This document shows positions 12,655-23,182 of a DNA stretch of 64,000 nt, one piece after another. Position numbers and translations under genes: made by a program. Every line of letters starts with the position of its first letter. The first letter of the stretch is position 1. The DNA lies in NCBI RefSeq assembly GCF_010093535.1, contig NW_022985226.1, positions 35,616-99,615 on the forward strand. Direction: 5' to 3'. The DNA is from Lindgomyces ingoldianus (taxonomy: Eukaryota > Ascomycota > Dothideomycetes > Pleosporales > Lindgomycetaceae). The notes under the pieces are model-generated. The model was given only the letters and a program-made list of their open reading frames with translations. It searched no databases and was not told the DNA's origin.

Positions 12655-13024
12655 TGTCAGATATGCGCACCTACTGTCAAGACAGGAGGAGCGTTTGACG
12701 AAAGCTGCTACATAGTACGAGCAATAAGCTCGAACAGTATGTTGCTGCAAATTGCAGCATTTTGCAGCATTTTGCAGCATTTTGCAGCATTTTGCAGCAT
12801 GTTGCAGCAAATTGCAGCAAATTGCAGCATGTTGCAAGCTGGTCGCGCATAGGGCTAGTGCGCGAGGGACTCGGATCGGAAAAACAAAAGCCGAGCAACA
12901 CGAGTAGAGCAGAAAAAGGATCGAAAAATCAACACAATCAATACAATCAATTAATCATCCCATACATCACATCCAAACCCATCATTCATCTCAGGAAGCC
13001 CAGAAACAGTGCTTCAATCTGACA
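12655..13024 (+). repeat. solo LTR of copia A with perfect TSD (370 bp)
   Basis: Starts TGTCAGATATGCG, ends CAATCTGACA, and is flanked on both sides by ATAAT (12650-12654 and 13025-13029). It matches the start of the 3' LTR at 7887 and the end of the 5' LTR at 3101, so it defines the full LTR. It is little mutated. An internal 10-bp minisatellite lies at 12744-12834. It was probably formed by LTR-LTR recombination. Confidence 0.95.
12744..12834 (+). repeat. 10-bp phased minisatellite (GCAGCATTTT type)
   Basis: About nine units of GCAGCATTTT / GCAGCAAATT within the LTR. Similar 10-bp-spaced GCAGCAAAYT units occur at 26548-26636, and the same array begins at the left gap edge and the right window edge. 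Confidence 0.9.
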
Positions 13025-13309
13025 ATAATAGAGGTTCTAGTCGTTCTCTGCTCGCTTAGGCGGCGCCCTAAACGGAATAAGGAAGTTAGGGTTACAGAAG
13101 CCCAGCGATCCGTGGCCATATATCTGATGTTTACTAGAAAGATGTATAGTAGAGTAGAGAGGAAAGAAGGGAGAGAGGCAATTAGTAGCCGTCTACTAGA
13201 TGCCTGTGCGCTAAGCGAGACGTCTGATTACCCGTTTTTCTCGCTTGACGCACGGCCTCACCTGGCGCACGGATTTCAGCCAATATCCTCACATAGATTT
13301 GAAGCTCTA

Positions 13310-13948
13310 CAACGCCCTGACCCGGCGAGAAGCAAAGATACTAGCACAATTACGAACTGGGATGACACGGCTAAACACATACCTGAACCGAATAGGAGCT
13401 GCAGACTCGAACATGTGCATATGTGGTCAGGCAGAAGAAACTATTCAGCACTTCCTCTTCCGATGCCGAAGATGGGACACACTCCGAATACAAATGCTTC
13501 AGCAAACAGAGACTAGAAGAGGAAACCTCCCCTTCTTTCTAGGGGGAAAGGCACCAGCAGACCCGGCAGAATGGTCGCCGGACATCGACACAGTAAAGAT
13601 GACAGTTAGGTACGCAATAGCAACAGGCCGCCTAGAGCAAGAAAGAAGATAGGAACCCAGAACCACAGAGACAATAGTGGAAAAGAGACGCTCAATACTA
13701 ACCCCATATAACAGCAGGCTCTGCTTCACTCGCCGACAAAAGGACTTTGAACACTTAAAGAAGAGACTTTAAGAACGCTTGCTACAAATTACAATCAGGG
13801 GGATATGTAACAACTACGCCGGATAGCGGAGCAGGAGGCATGTAAGGGCTACGAGGAGTTAAGCCATCACCAAGGAAGCGCTTAGGTAATAACATACTAG
13901 TGCCCTCTAGGCTAGAGCCGGGCGAAATAAAGACATCATCATCATCAT
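13310..13948 (+). mobile_element. 5'-truncated Tad-like LINE with CAT tail and TSD
   Basis: Contains the C-terminal end of a fungal non-LTR reverse transcriptase ORF (to TAG at 13650-13652): a LTRREAK...QLRTG motif, then the CxC...ETIQHFLFRC zinc-finger-like motif that ends Tad-clade ORF2 proteins. A 3' UTR follows, ending in a (CAT)n tail. The sequence CATAGATTTGAAGCTCTA occurs on both sides (13292-13309 and 13949-13966), as expected for a target-site duplication. It sits inside the pogo element at 13231-16002, so it is younger than that insertion. It is barely mutated but too short to be active. Confidence 0.88.
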
Positions 13949-14047
13949 CATAGATTTGAAGCTCTAGAGCTCACTATAATTCGAATTATCGCAAGATTTT
14001 GTAGAGTAACAGGCAATAGGGTACGGCGAATAAAACTACGTCATTAT

Positions 14048-15930
14048 CTAGTCGCGATACCTAGTAGGAAGGCTGATCTGTCGCCCTCGGCGATTCGTCA
14101 GCTGGGGGGCAGCGATAACCTCTACAACTGATTCCTCATTACCACCATCATCCTGAGGACTAAGAGAATGTTGTTTGCTCCTTTTTTTAGCCTGTTTAGC
14201 ATATTAGATGTCCTTTTAGAGCTGCGCAGCTGCTAATCTAGCTTGCTTGTTGTCCTCCTTCTCCCGCTGCTTCTGAGCCTGCTCTTGGAGTCGGATTTCC
14301 TTTGCAGTAGCCTTCATGCGCTGTCTCTCCTCTATAACCTGCTCCTTCTCTGCTTTCTCTGCAGCTTTGCGCTTAGCATCTTTTTTTTTTTTAAGTCTCT
14401 CTGCCTCTGCTGCTTCTGCTTTCTTTGTTTCTTGCTTACAAGCTTGCTAGACCTTATTTAGGCTCTAAAAAATTGCTCTACTATCTAGATTAGAAGAAAG
14501 TTTAAGCTAGAAAGCTTTACTTTTTTGCTAACACTTCTTCTTATTAACTAGTGCTTTTTTAAGGCTGCGAACCTCTAGTTTTAAGAAGATGTTCTGCATA
14601 GACAGTAAGTAGATTGTTTATAAGAGCTGCTAAGCCTTAGAGTTGTATATGTTGTTAACAACTAATCTTAAAAGCTTAGTAATCTTCCTCTAATCTTTAG
14701 CTGTAAGCACTAACCTTAAGCTTTTACTAAAGGAAGGTCTCTTAGCCTTAGGGTTATTAAATTAGTCTAGAATAATGTTAGGCTTAAAGGGATAAAAACT
14801 GCAGGTTTTAAACCCTAAGAGGACGTTCTTAGCAGTAAAAGCTCTCTCCTATGCTGCCTAGAACATGCAGAAGAAATTCCTTTTAGTAATAGCAGAGAAA
14901 GCTTAAGATTCTTCTATAAACTGTGCTATCTTGTAGGTATAAGCTTATAAAAGAGGCTTAAACAAGCAGATGTTAAGCAGCTAAAGTGTATAAGTACTAT
15001 AAAAGGGATAGATAGCTAGGAGGATCTTATTATTATTACAGTACTTAATAAACTTTATGTTTATATAGGATCTATGTTTATTAAGGATAAGAAGTTAGTA
15101 TCTCTGCTGCGCCTTTAGTTTAGTTTCTCTATTAAAAATTATTTTAAGCTATTAAAGCCTAAGGTTATTGTTAGTCTATCTACTTAAAGATAAAGCAAAG
15201 AAAGCTTTATATATCTTAGGATTAAAGTCCTAAAGCTATAAGTCTTAAATGTTACCTGTAACTGCCTAGTAGATAAGGCCTAGAGAGAAAGAGGATCTGT
15301 TAGCGCATATATAAGCAATTGTTGTTATCTACTTGCAGTTGCTGTCCTAAACTATCTGCTTAATCCCACCCTCTTTATACTTCTGCTAGGAGAAGATCTG
15401 CTTTATCTTTAAAAGCACCCTAATTAAGAAGCTCTTTTTATTTATATTATACATGTCTTTTAGCTAGATATTGTATTGTTTAATCTTACGCTTTAGAAGA
15501 TTAAAATATAGTGCGTATTTAAAGGCAGAATTACCTCTCTTCCTCTTCTTATTAATGCTAGTAGTCTACTTTAATACTAGGTTAACTTAGTAACACTTAA
15601 GGAACTAGTCTAGCTACAAGCTCCCTACCTGTTTGCTGCTTATTTTAGTAGTAAAGTTGCGTAGCATGTTTCTTATAGGGGGTAGCCCTTACTTACACAG
15701 TCTCTTAATGTATTCTAAGAGCTCCTTTTCCTAATAGTTGTTTAAAAGTTGTTAATTCTTATATTGCTCTGCACAGAAGCCCTAGACCCTGCGCTACCTT
15801 TGTGACAGTGTTAATTATTTAACACTATATTTTTTTGCAACTTAAGTGATATTAACTTTTTCTCTAAACTCTAGGGATTCTAACGCTGCAAGCGCTTCCA
15901 AAATCAGGTCTATATTAGTGGAGTTAGTAT
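14048..15930 (-). pseudogene. pogo-family transposase pseudogene
   Basis: Read on the minus strand: an N-terminal helix-turn-helix (about 15700-15930, 'EALAALES' and a 'VAKKYSV' recognition-helix pattern), a Tc5/CENP-B-like DNA-binding region, a DDE_1 core (about 14750-15450, with the NxKSFL and LLILNKHRSY motifs where active copies have Asp-Glu and Asp-Gly-His), then a Lys/Ala/Glu coiled coil (14230-14450) and the typical basic tail RRGRQISLPTRYRD before TAG at 14048-14050. TAG/TAA at Gln/Trp positions break the frame many times, while the last 130 codons are nearly unmutated. Confidence 0.88.
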
Positions 15931-16110
15931 TATGTGACAATTTTAGTGTTCCTGAGCAAAGTGTGCGCCAGGTGAGCCCGTGCGTCAAGCGAGAAAAATG
16001 GGTATGTCATCCAAGCTTCCGAAAAGGAAGATTAATACTTGCTCGTTAACCAATCCAACAATAATTCTGCCACCTCTACCTACTGCCCTGAGGAATCTTC
16101 AAGCTCCACT

Positions 16111-17640
16111 ATGTCCCTCCAACAAGACACAAAACCTATGTTTACCGGGCAATTGAAGCGGCGCGTTCGCACCGACGAAGCATGGTATCACGCTGAGTTA
16201 TTTCTCCTCTCCGAATCACATTGGACCTTGAGTGCGCGAAACCTTCAGGGATTCCCCATAACTGGACAGAACTCGTCAACGACACAAACGACACAAACTA
16301 CTTCTTACTGGAGAAGGGCTAAAGCTATCCTCAAATGGTTTACTATACACGGTTTAATGGTAAAGCGCGGCTTGTACGTCGCAAATGGCGACCCCGTGCC
16401 TGAGCAACTACTTTTGGCCTCCGAATCTGCGTATGCGCACAACTGCACGCGCAATCTTTTCCACCGACTTCCTATGGAGTTGATATTAGAAATTGCTAGC
16501 TACTTATCACCCGTTGCTCGGCTCGTCATGCAACGGGTTTGCAGGAAATTCCGAGCCGGCCTTGCTCCGCATCGAATTGCACCCGAACTCAGGAGCGGCT
16601 TTTTAACGATGAAGCAAATATTCCAGTTCGTCTTCCTCCTCAGGCAGGATGTACAAGTGCGACTGCAAGACGATTATGAGCGGGAGTGTGACCTGGCGCC
16701 GCCGAACTCTAGCCTCCACCGCTCCGGTTGCTCTGGATGCCGCACAACACACCAAATGAAATACTTCTCCAGCGAGGAATTGAGCTTGTCACCGAAAATT
16801 CGAATATGCAAGGGTCTTGCAGCGCCGTTTCGACTCTGCCGCCACCTTTCATTCTCTGGTCAATGCCTCTTACGAGCGCTTCGCGTCATGAAAAACACGG
16901 ATTATATCTGTCAATTGGAACATGAAAATGACGTTCATAACAAGTTTATGGCCGGCTTAGGAGGGCGACAATCGGGACCGCATATCGGATTCCACGGAGG
17001 ACACACCATCACCATTGATGAAACTATCCCAATTTTGACAATAGGAAACGATAAAGAAACGACACATGATCAGCTCTCTACTGCTCTTCGTAAAAAGTAT
17101 GCATACATCTGTCCGCACTTGAGCACCGCTAGCCCAGAACTTTTTGGAGGAAGCCTAGTGACGGCTGAGTGTCCAGACTACACTTTCTCACAAATTCGAG
17201 ATCTGGAGCGGAAACACCAAGCCCCAGAATGCTATCAGATCTATAATATTCATAACCTTCTTCGCCTTGGAAAGTGTGTAACCTGGTCCCAATGCCCTCA
17301 TCCAAATTGTATCACTCGTTACTGCCTGCATCGGATACGATCTACTTACCATGGTATCACGTTGGCGGTCAGTCGCGACTTTCCAGGTGATCCTACTGAT
17401 ACAGCCTGGCTAGCACAAATGGAACAGGCAGCCGCTGAGACTAAAGTAGAAGGCGATTCGGTCAACATTCCTAAGTCCTATACATGGGTCAGGACCTGGG
17501 AGCCGAATTTACAGACCAGCCAAGTCAATACTCAGTGGAAGCTCTGTGAAAGAGAAAAGGTGCACGAGTGCGGCCCTCGTTTCAAGGAGTGCGGATGGGA
17601 ATGTGTCCAAGCGAGATGTAGAGCATTCACAAACTCGTAG
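16111..17640 (+). CDS. F-box protein (509 aa)
   Basis: A single open frame of normal base composition. ATG 16111 is the first in-frame ATG after an in-frame stop at 16033. Residues 117-151 form an F-box (FHRLPMELILEIASYLSPVA...QRVCRKFR). F-box domains bind Skp1 and place the protein in an SCF ubiquitin ligase as substrate adaptor. The rest matches nothing I recognise. It has Cys/His pairs (for example CSGCRTTH near 207-214, and several Cys at the C-terminus) that could bind metal, and no signal peptide or membrane segment. No intron is evident. A pogo element ends 108 bp upstream and may have displaced the promoter. Many ascomycetes have large F-box families; the substrate is unknown. Confidence 0.8.
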   Translation: MSLQQDTKPMFTGQLKRRVRTDEAWYHAELFLLSESHWTLSARNLQGFPITGQNSSTTQTTQTTSYWRRAKAILKWFTIHGLMVKRGLYVANGDPVPEQLLLASESAYAHNCTRNLFHRLPMELILEIASYLSPVARLVMQRVCRKFRAGLAPHRIAPELRSGFLTMKQIFQFVFLLRQDVQVRLQDDYERECDLAPPNSSLHRSGCSGCRTTHQMKYFSSEELSLSPKIRICKGLAAPFRLCRHLSFSGQCLLRALRVMKNTDYICQLEHENDVHNKFMAGLGGRQSGPHIGFHGGHTITIDETIPILTIGNDKETTHDQLSTALRKKYAYICPHLSTASPELFGGSLVTAECPDYTFSQIRDLERKHQAPECYQIYNIHNLLRLGKCVTWSQCPHPNCITRYCLHRIRSTYHGITLAVSRDFPGDPTDTAWLAQMEQAAAETKVEGDSVNIPKSYTWVRTWEPNLQTSQVNTQWKLCEREKVHECGPRFKECGWECVQARCRAFTNS

Positions 17641-17765
17641 GAAAGAGCGACCATTTAGTAAGAAAGCGACAAGGAGGCTACATTGGCCGCACTTGCGAAT
17701 TAAGTTGCAAACAGAACTAAGTTCATTTAGACAACCTTCCTTATCTTGTCCTCCGACCTCCAACA

Positions 17766-17819
17766 ACCAGTAGCACCAGTACCGGCAGCACCACCAGCAC
17801 CACCAGCACCACCAGCACC
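17766..17819 (+). repeat. (ACC/AGC) trinucleotide-type repeat before a start codon
   Basis: Repeated AGCACCACC units run directly into the start codon at 17820, forming the end of the probable 5' leader of the next gene. Confidence 0.8.
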
Positions 17820-18313
17820 ATGGCGCCCTCCGACGAGCAGGTATATTTTACTTTTCAAAATGTAGGCGTGGTCCTTGCGTTTCTAGTCGCGTGCTTCGCC
17901 CTCGCCCTCAGCTGGATCGAGGTAAGTTTTCATATCACTAATTCTAAGCCTCCTCTAACGAACTGATATAGCGCCGTGACGCCGCTGCTGCCCGGCGTGA
18001 TGCTGCTACTGCCGCCGCTCTCGGTGCCGCCGCCCCGCCTGTGGCCGCCCCTCTTGTCGACGCTGAAGTTCGACAATTCTTTAGCAGCATGGTTGAAGCT
18101 CTGGACAAGATAGCGGTAGCAGCAGCAGCAGCAAACCTGCCCTCTCCGCCGCCACTAGGTCCCCCTCCGCCACCCCCAAGTCCCCCTCCACCGCCACCCG
18201 CCTCGCTACCAAGTCCACCCCGCCGCCCTGCCGCCAGCAGAATCCCCTGCCTAGCGCCAGCAACCCCCCGCCCAGCGCCAGCAACCTCCCGCTCAGAGGA
18301 TCGACCAGACTAG
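17820..18313 (+). CDS. small membrane-anchored Ala/Pro-rich protein, one intron (147 aa)
   Basis: ATG 17820 lies in good context (CACCATGG). Exon 1 (17820-17921, 34 codons) encodes an N-terminal hydrophobic segment (VGVVLAFLVACFALALSW, about residues 15-32), probably a membrane anchor. A 50-bp intron follows (17922-17971): donor GTAAGT, branch-like CTAAC, acceptor ATAG, phase 0. Exon 2 (17972-18313) encodes a basic Ala-rich stretch, a short amphipathic region (VRQFFSSMVEALDKIAVAAA), and a proline-rich tail with runs of six prolines. I do not recognise the family. The splice signals and frame continuity support a real gene; the role is unknown. It lies 180 bp after the F-box gene on the same strand. 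Confidence 0.65.
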
Positions 18314-19043
18314 AACCAGCACACGTAATTGTAGGCCCGGCAGTTTTAAAGCCTTAGGATTTTAATAGAATTGAATACCATTTGAAACAAACCATGCCTC
18401 TTTATTTGATAACTTCTTGCCTATTATTTAATCTTCATCCAAATGTCTTGAAGTATATACAATCTTGAATTAGTGCCTCCAAACCCCCTTACATCTACTA
18501 TCAATATTGTCATGGGAATCGAGTGCAGGCCTTGCTGTCGCACTAGTTTAGGTCGCCTATAGCATCGTGGTAGCAATTACGACTGCGAAGTGGCGATGAC
18601 GCTGCTATGCTTAGGCAGCAGCGCTACGCTCAGTATCAATATCAGCCATACCTCTAGATACTTAGAATTAAGCAAGCCGTTTATCATGACAGAAATCCAA
18701 GTGAAAGCACGACGGCTTGACGAGGTATTTGAACAAATATCTGCAGGACTCGTTCTCACACCCATTGTGTCCCATCCAGGTTGGAGTTCATCTTGACACT
18801 TCACATCCCTACGAACTGATTGGGGCCCAATTTTGGACCCTCCTCATGCTGCTCGGGGAGGAAATCAGGCACAATCTTGTTGGCTTATGTTGGCTCAAGG
18901 CGAGCTTAGGCACGAATCATGCTAGCTCGCGCTAGCTCTTCATTGCTCACGTTATTCCCCCCGGCGTAACGCAAGGTCAAGTCCAGAAATAGATTTCACT
19001 TAATTGTTATCCGCTATGAATGGCAGTAATAACATAAATACAG
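18314..19043. other. intergenic region, no confident gene
   Basis: Normal base composition. A 68-codon open frame at 18590-18796 (ending ...VLTPIVSHPGWSSS) is protein-like and could be an exon of the ankyrin pseudogene downstream, but I see no supporting splice structure. Confidence 0.4.
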
Positions 19044-20160
19044 GCCGACTTTACCCCGCTCCACTATGCTGCCACGAGAGGAGACCGAAATCCTTCTAAA
19101 TTAACTGTGTCCCTTATTGCTCAGTAGCTCAAAGCACAGACATCCGAAGGCCACACACCTCTCCACATCGCCGCTAAGTTCGGCCAAGCAAACACAATCC
19201 GCCAACTCCTCGCCGCCAACGCTAAGAAGGACCGCAAAGACTACAGCAAGCAAACCTAGATGAGCCTTTGTACCTGTTACAATATCGAACCGATAATTCC
19301 ACAGCTAATTGTGGTCAACAGTACTGTTAACGCGATAGATAATTATTCGTGGACTCTAGTGTTTTAGGCATGTTTGCGGGATTTCAATCGGACGTATGGT
19401 GTGCTACGGCGCAACGGAGTGAGCCTAGATGTAAAAGACAAGGATTTAAAGACGCAACTACACTAGGTTGCAGAGAGAGGGAGTGTTAAAATAATAAAGA
19501 AAATTTTAGATGCTAATAGGTTTGTTAATTTAGAGGTGAAGGACTAGAATAGGCGAACACCAATCAGTTGGGCTGCAGAAAAAGGCCAGTTAAGATGTTT
19601 AAAATTATTAATTGCGCATGATACAGACAAGAACGTTCTTAACAACTGTTTGCAGACGCGATTGTTTAGGGCGGCTTATAGTAGGCATAATAAAGTGGTG
19701 AAATATCTGCCGAGCCGGAGAGTAGACACTAGACGCAGGGATGCAACAGGGAAGACGACATATAACTATGCGATTTCTCCAACAGTTCAGGTATTGTTAG
19801 CCTCATTAATTAGAAAACTTTGTTTAACGTGCTATGCAAGACTAAGCTTAGCTTCTAGGGTCTATCGCTTATGCAGTCTTTATGTAGAAAAAGTAAGGCG
19901 TCACTAGCTGCAGACAAACACATCTTATAATAGATACCAGCTTGCATCTTTACTAGTTAACCTCTTAGAGCATGTCCTAAAAATATCCCTAATACCAACG
20001 TTACATTTACCTTTCCTAGATAAAGATTTTAAACACTTGCAGGCTTTATTTAGGCAGCAGTTAGAACTAGGGGGTTAGAAAAGCAATAAGACAGGAGCGG
20101 AAGGAAGGGAGTATGTACAAGAATTCTGCTAGTCACTTGCTACTTATTGTTACCATGTGT
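19044..20160 (+). pseudogene. ankyrin-repeat protein pseudogene
   Basis: Several ankyrin repeats are visible on the + strand: DFTPLHYAATRGDRN (19048), EGHTPLHIAAKFGQANTIRQ (about 19145), a degraded TQLH-VAERGSVKIIKKIL (about 19455), RRTPISWAAEKGQLRCLKLL (about 19555), then LFRAAYSRHNKVVKYL (about 19660). A C-terminal non-ankyrin region (about 19908-20160) still reads as protein (LVNLLEHVLKISLIPTLHLP). TAG codons interrupt it at several Gln/Trp-type positions, and there is at least one frame change between the blocks. Ankyrin repeats are protein-binding modules. An ACAG before 19044 may be a 3' splice site, so the 5' end is unknown. Confidence 0.75.
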
Positions 20161-21125
20161 AAAATGTTGCCTTTTAGGCAATTGTCTTGTCTAAAGTAGA
20201 GACAGTGTGGGGGTAAACAGCGTTTATCCTTTGCAAACTTGTGTTGTTGTTTCTATTGTAGGGTTAGAGCTAACAGATGGTGGAGAGCATGAAGCAGTCA
20301 TTTAGGTCATGAGAGACGGCCTAGGTAGATTTAAGGCGAGGTGTAAGGTCTCCAGAGCTTAAGAGATCTTAGAGGTAAATATATAGTAGCTAAAAAAGCT
20401 CTAGTCTTAAGCAGGAAATAGTAAGAGGTAAAGGACCTACATTCATCCTACGCTAGGTCACGTGAACTAGTTTCATGTTTAACAGTTTCCCTTACGCAAA
20501 TGCTAGCCTTCTATCTAATTAAAGGGTTGTTTTTAGATTAAGAGCTCTAAAAAAATTTATAAAGCAACTATTATAGTTAGAAAATGTATAAAAGGAATCT
20601 GTTACGCAGTCTGCACTTATAATAAAGTCTTTATCTAAGTTTAGGCTCTAACTATCTACAAAGCGTGTTTTAAGGTTCTCCTCTATTAAGAAAAGCCTAA
20701 TTAGCAACTAAAAAGCAGGGACAAAAAAGCAAAGTCTTAACTTACCTTCTATAACTACCTTAACATAGTCTCTAAGTAAGGTATCCTCTAAGATTGCCTG
20801 AAGGAATCTCTGTTCTTGTAGACTTGTACTAACTTAAATTATATAAAACACAATAGCTATAGGATCTAGTAGTTAGCAAATGCTTGTAGCAAAAATCTAA
20901 GGGAGATTTGTTGATACCTAAAGCTAGGTATCTAAGCTGTTCTAACTTAGTCTTGCATCGCGCAACAAAGTTATAAAGTTGCTGTCAGCTTCGTCTATAG
21001 GCTAACCCATACTATGGGTACGTAACCTGGAACAGAGACTAGGAAAATCTCACATCCCTATCTGTGAACAGGTAAATGATCCATGGTTTAAGAAATGTTA
21101 ATAGATTGCCAACAATGTTCGCCTA
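20161..21125. other. partly RIP-mutated spacer, no gene recognised
   Basis: A GT...TTGTAG stretch right after the ankyrin pseudogene (about 20158-20263) could be an intron. Beyond it, 20270-20950 is A+T-rich and broken in all frames. Confidence 0.4.
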
Positions 21126-21334
21126 AATCTCGCATGAGCTGAGAAGGGGTCATAGGGTAGGCGAATTGACAAGGTATTGAATTCTAAACAAGATGAATCG
21201 TACCAGTGTATTGTAAGGTCTAAGGAGCGAGAGAGAGCTCTAGGCTGACTGTATACTGTACGAGGAAGAAGCTAGTCCTAATGAGTGAATAGTGCAGTAC
21301 ATGGGTATGACATGGCGTGAGACACGTGCGACAT
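21126..21334 (+). repeat. left inverted repeat of the kinase-gene unit (~209 bp)
   Basis: Imperfect reverse complement of 25697-25902. The inner ~135 bp match best (for example GTGTATTGTAAGGTCT, CTAATGAGTGAATAGTGCAG, GTGAGACACGTGCGACAT). The outer part (AATCTcgCATGAGCT...GACAAGG) is more diverged. Confidence 0.85.
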
Positions 21335-21353
21335 CTATCTTGCTTCTGCAGCC

Positions 21354-22657
21354 GTGCTTGACAGGGAAAGATGGAGGGAGAGGAAGGCATGGCACGTGGA
21401 TGAGGGAGATATGTATAAAGTCCACGATGAAAATGCGTTCATCAAGATCTGTTCAACAGCAACCACCGTTTCCTATACCAAGGCAGCTCAGATCATTTGG
21501 CCTTTGTCGTTCGGGTCCACCTTCTGGCCCGCTTTTTATTACATTGAACTTGTCCTTCTCCCTCTCCATAGGGTTACATCGTTGACGTCTTTTCCTTACA
21601 CCATATCAGTCGGCCAATCGAATTCCCGCAGCCAGTCAGGCACCTACGGCACGTCGAATACTTCTCAACTCCCACCGCAGCAGGGGATCAACAACGGGTC
21701 TAGCCAAACTCAAAATGGCCATTCACCCCAGAACGGCATTGCGGACACTTCAGACCCCCCCTCAGCATCAATAAGAGAATTCATGGAGTTCTCAGCCAAT
21801 CGGGAGATCGTTGAGCTCCATAATGCCATCGTCAGAGGGGCGCAGCCAAATGGAGGGGGCGAGACTCACCCGGCTGGAGAGAGCGCTTCAAACGTCTCTA
21901 CTTTCAGCGCCGATCCTTATGGCAGTGACGAAAGACGGTCTACTCTCCAAGCGAACCCGCCATATGGGACCCAAAGACCATTTACGTTAGCGAGCTCCCT
22001 AACAACCGAATGACAGATATTGAGAGACAAGAGTTGGGCCTTCCGGCATCTACTGGCGAAGCTTTGCAAAACATTCCGACGGCATCCATGGCAGATTATA
22101 TGACGGATCAGACAAATATGGATATCTTGTCGGTGGACTCAATTCCCAGTAATGAGCTTGCAGCAAGTATGGGCTCACTCCGGATCGTTCAACGCGACGG
22201 CCATACCACCAGCTATACGATTACCAATGGAAACAGCACGTCGAGAGAAGACAACCAACCAACCCGCTTAAGAGGTTACTTGCCACAAGAAGATCCCGCA
22301 ACACAGCATCAATGGCAGAGCGAGTGGACTTCCGATCCTGTACGCCACCAGAACACTCCACTCCCAACTCCTACGTCCCCGGTTAGAGAAGACGACCTAC
22401 CTTCGGTCTACTTGACCGACTTGCGGCTAGGTTCACGGACCGAAGAACGGCTCGCTGCGTACGCACACTTTTTTGGTGATTCTTCCGAACATGAGGCTAG
22501 CGAGGAAATTGCAGCAAGCAATCAAGCTGACTTAACTCCGGTACCACGTCGCAACCCCCGAAGGCGTGGGTTGGCAAGGCGTGCTTCGTTGAGACGAACG
22601 ACTGAAGCAGACCAAGAGTTTTGGCACGAGTGCAATGGTCCTGTGAACGATAAGTAA
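21354..22657 (+). CDS. disordered hypothetical protein, frame broken near 21925
   Basis: Two open frames cover this gene: 21354-22013 and another open from 21929 to 22657, shifted by one base. Protein-like sequence passes from the first to the second near 21925-21935 (around the codons for YGSDE), so I read them as one gene with a one-base frameshift, or less likely an intron or sequencing error. The N-terminal ~80 codons may be leader sequence, so the true start is uncertain. The predicted protein is rich in Ser, Thr, Gln, Asn and Pro with no recognisable domain, signal peptide or membrane helix; near the C-terminus is an Arg-rich stretch (RRNPRRRGLARRASLRR) that could be a nuclear signal. 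It lies inside the inverted repeats, 525 bp upstream of the kinase-like gene on the same strand. Function is unknown. Confidence 0.5.
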
Positions 22658-23182
22658 TCTACTTAAACTGTCGTTAGTTTAGAGGATATTTGTGGTCTTG
22701 GTAAATTGCAGATGATGAAACTGTGTGCACGCTCCTTTAGCAAAGTATCTGCTTTTATTTGGTGTGTATAGGAATAACAACTTGTTCTGGTGGCATTCTT
22801 TGCATTTGCTATACCATATGACCCAATGGAACTCTAATGGTTGGTGTGTGCTGAGTACGATTCGCTGAAGGTTTGAAGCTCACAAGGCTGCCATTTACAA
22901 GAGAACAGACATGCCACTGCAGGGACTAGGTGCATGATCGCCCGTGATGACGTCGGAGACCTCGCTACGGCAACTGCGCGACGCCTGGACCGAGGGTCCA
23001 AGCGCTGCCAAGCCAAATAGAACCAAAACAAATAAGATGCATCTGGTTCCCTCAACCTTCGCATCCATCTATCATGAGCAGCATCTAGCGTTTATCCTTT
23101 GGTTCATTATCTGCTATCGCTCCGAAGCGCTCCTGGGCAGCTACTGTCAACGAACCAACCTAGATATCCTACTATTATCGCC
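22658..23182 (+). promoter_or_regulatory. intergenic region upstream of the kinase-like gene
   Basis: 525 bp without a gene of its own. It should contain the 3' end of the upstream gene and the promoter of the next. A TGACGTCG sequence at 22948, close to a CRE/bZIP palindrome, lies about 235 bp before the start codon. No TATA box is obvious. Confidence 0.35.

Larger units (their letters stand above)
13231..16002 (-). mobile_element. pogo/Fot-type DNA transposon with TIRs, TSD TA
   Basis: Inverted terminal repeats CCCRTTTTTCTCGCTTGACG, continuing to about 40 bp, lie at 13231-13272 and 15961-16002, each next to TA (13229-13230 and 16003-16004), the target duplication of Tc1/mariner-pogo elements. 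Without the inserted LINE the element is about 2.1 kb, normal for a fungal pogo element. The transposase is on the minus strand and disrupted. The right end lies 108 bp upstream of the F-box start codon. Confidence 0.92.

Noticed and set aside
12586..12901. Short open frames rich in Cys, Ala and Gln on both strands
   Set aside because: Translations of the 10-bp minisatellite in the copia A LTR.
13089..13099. TTAGGGTTA, resembling telomere repeat
   Set aside because: One and a half units only; no array, and expected by chance.
14243..14461. Leu/Ser/Cys-rich open frame on the + strand resembling a membrane protein
   Set aside because: Antisense of the Lys/Glu coiled coil of the pogo transposase.
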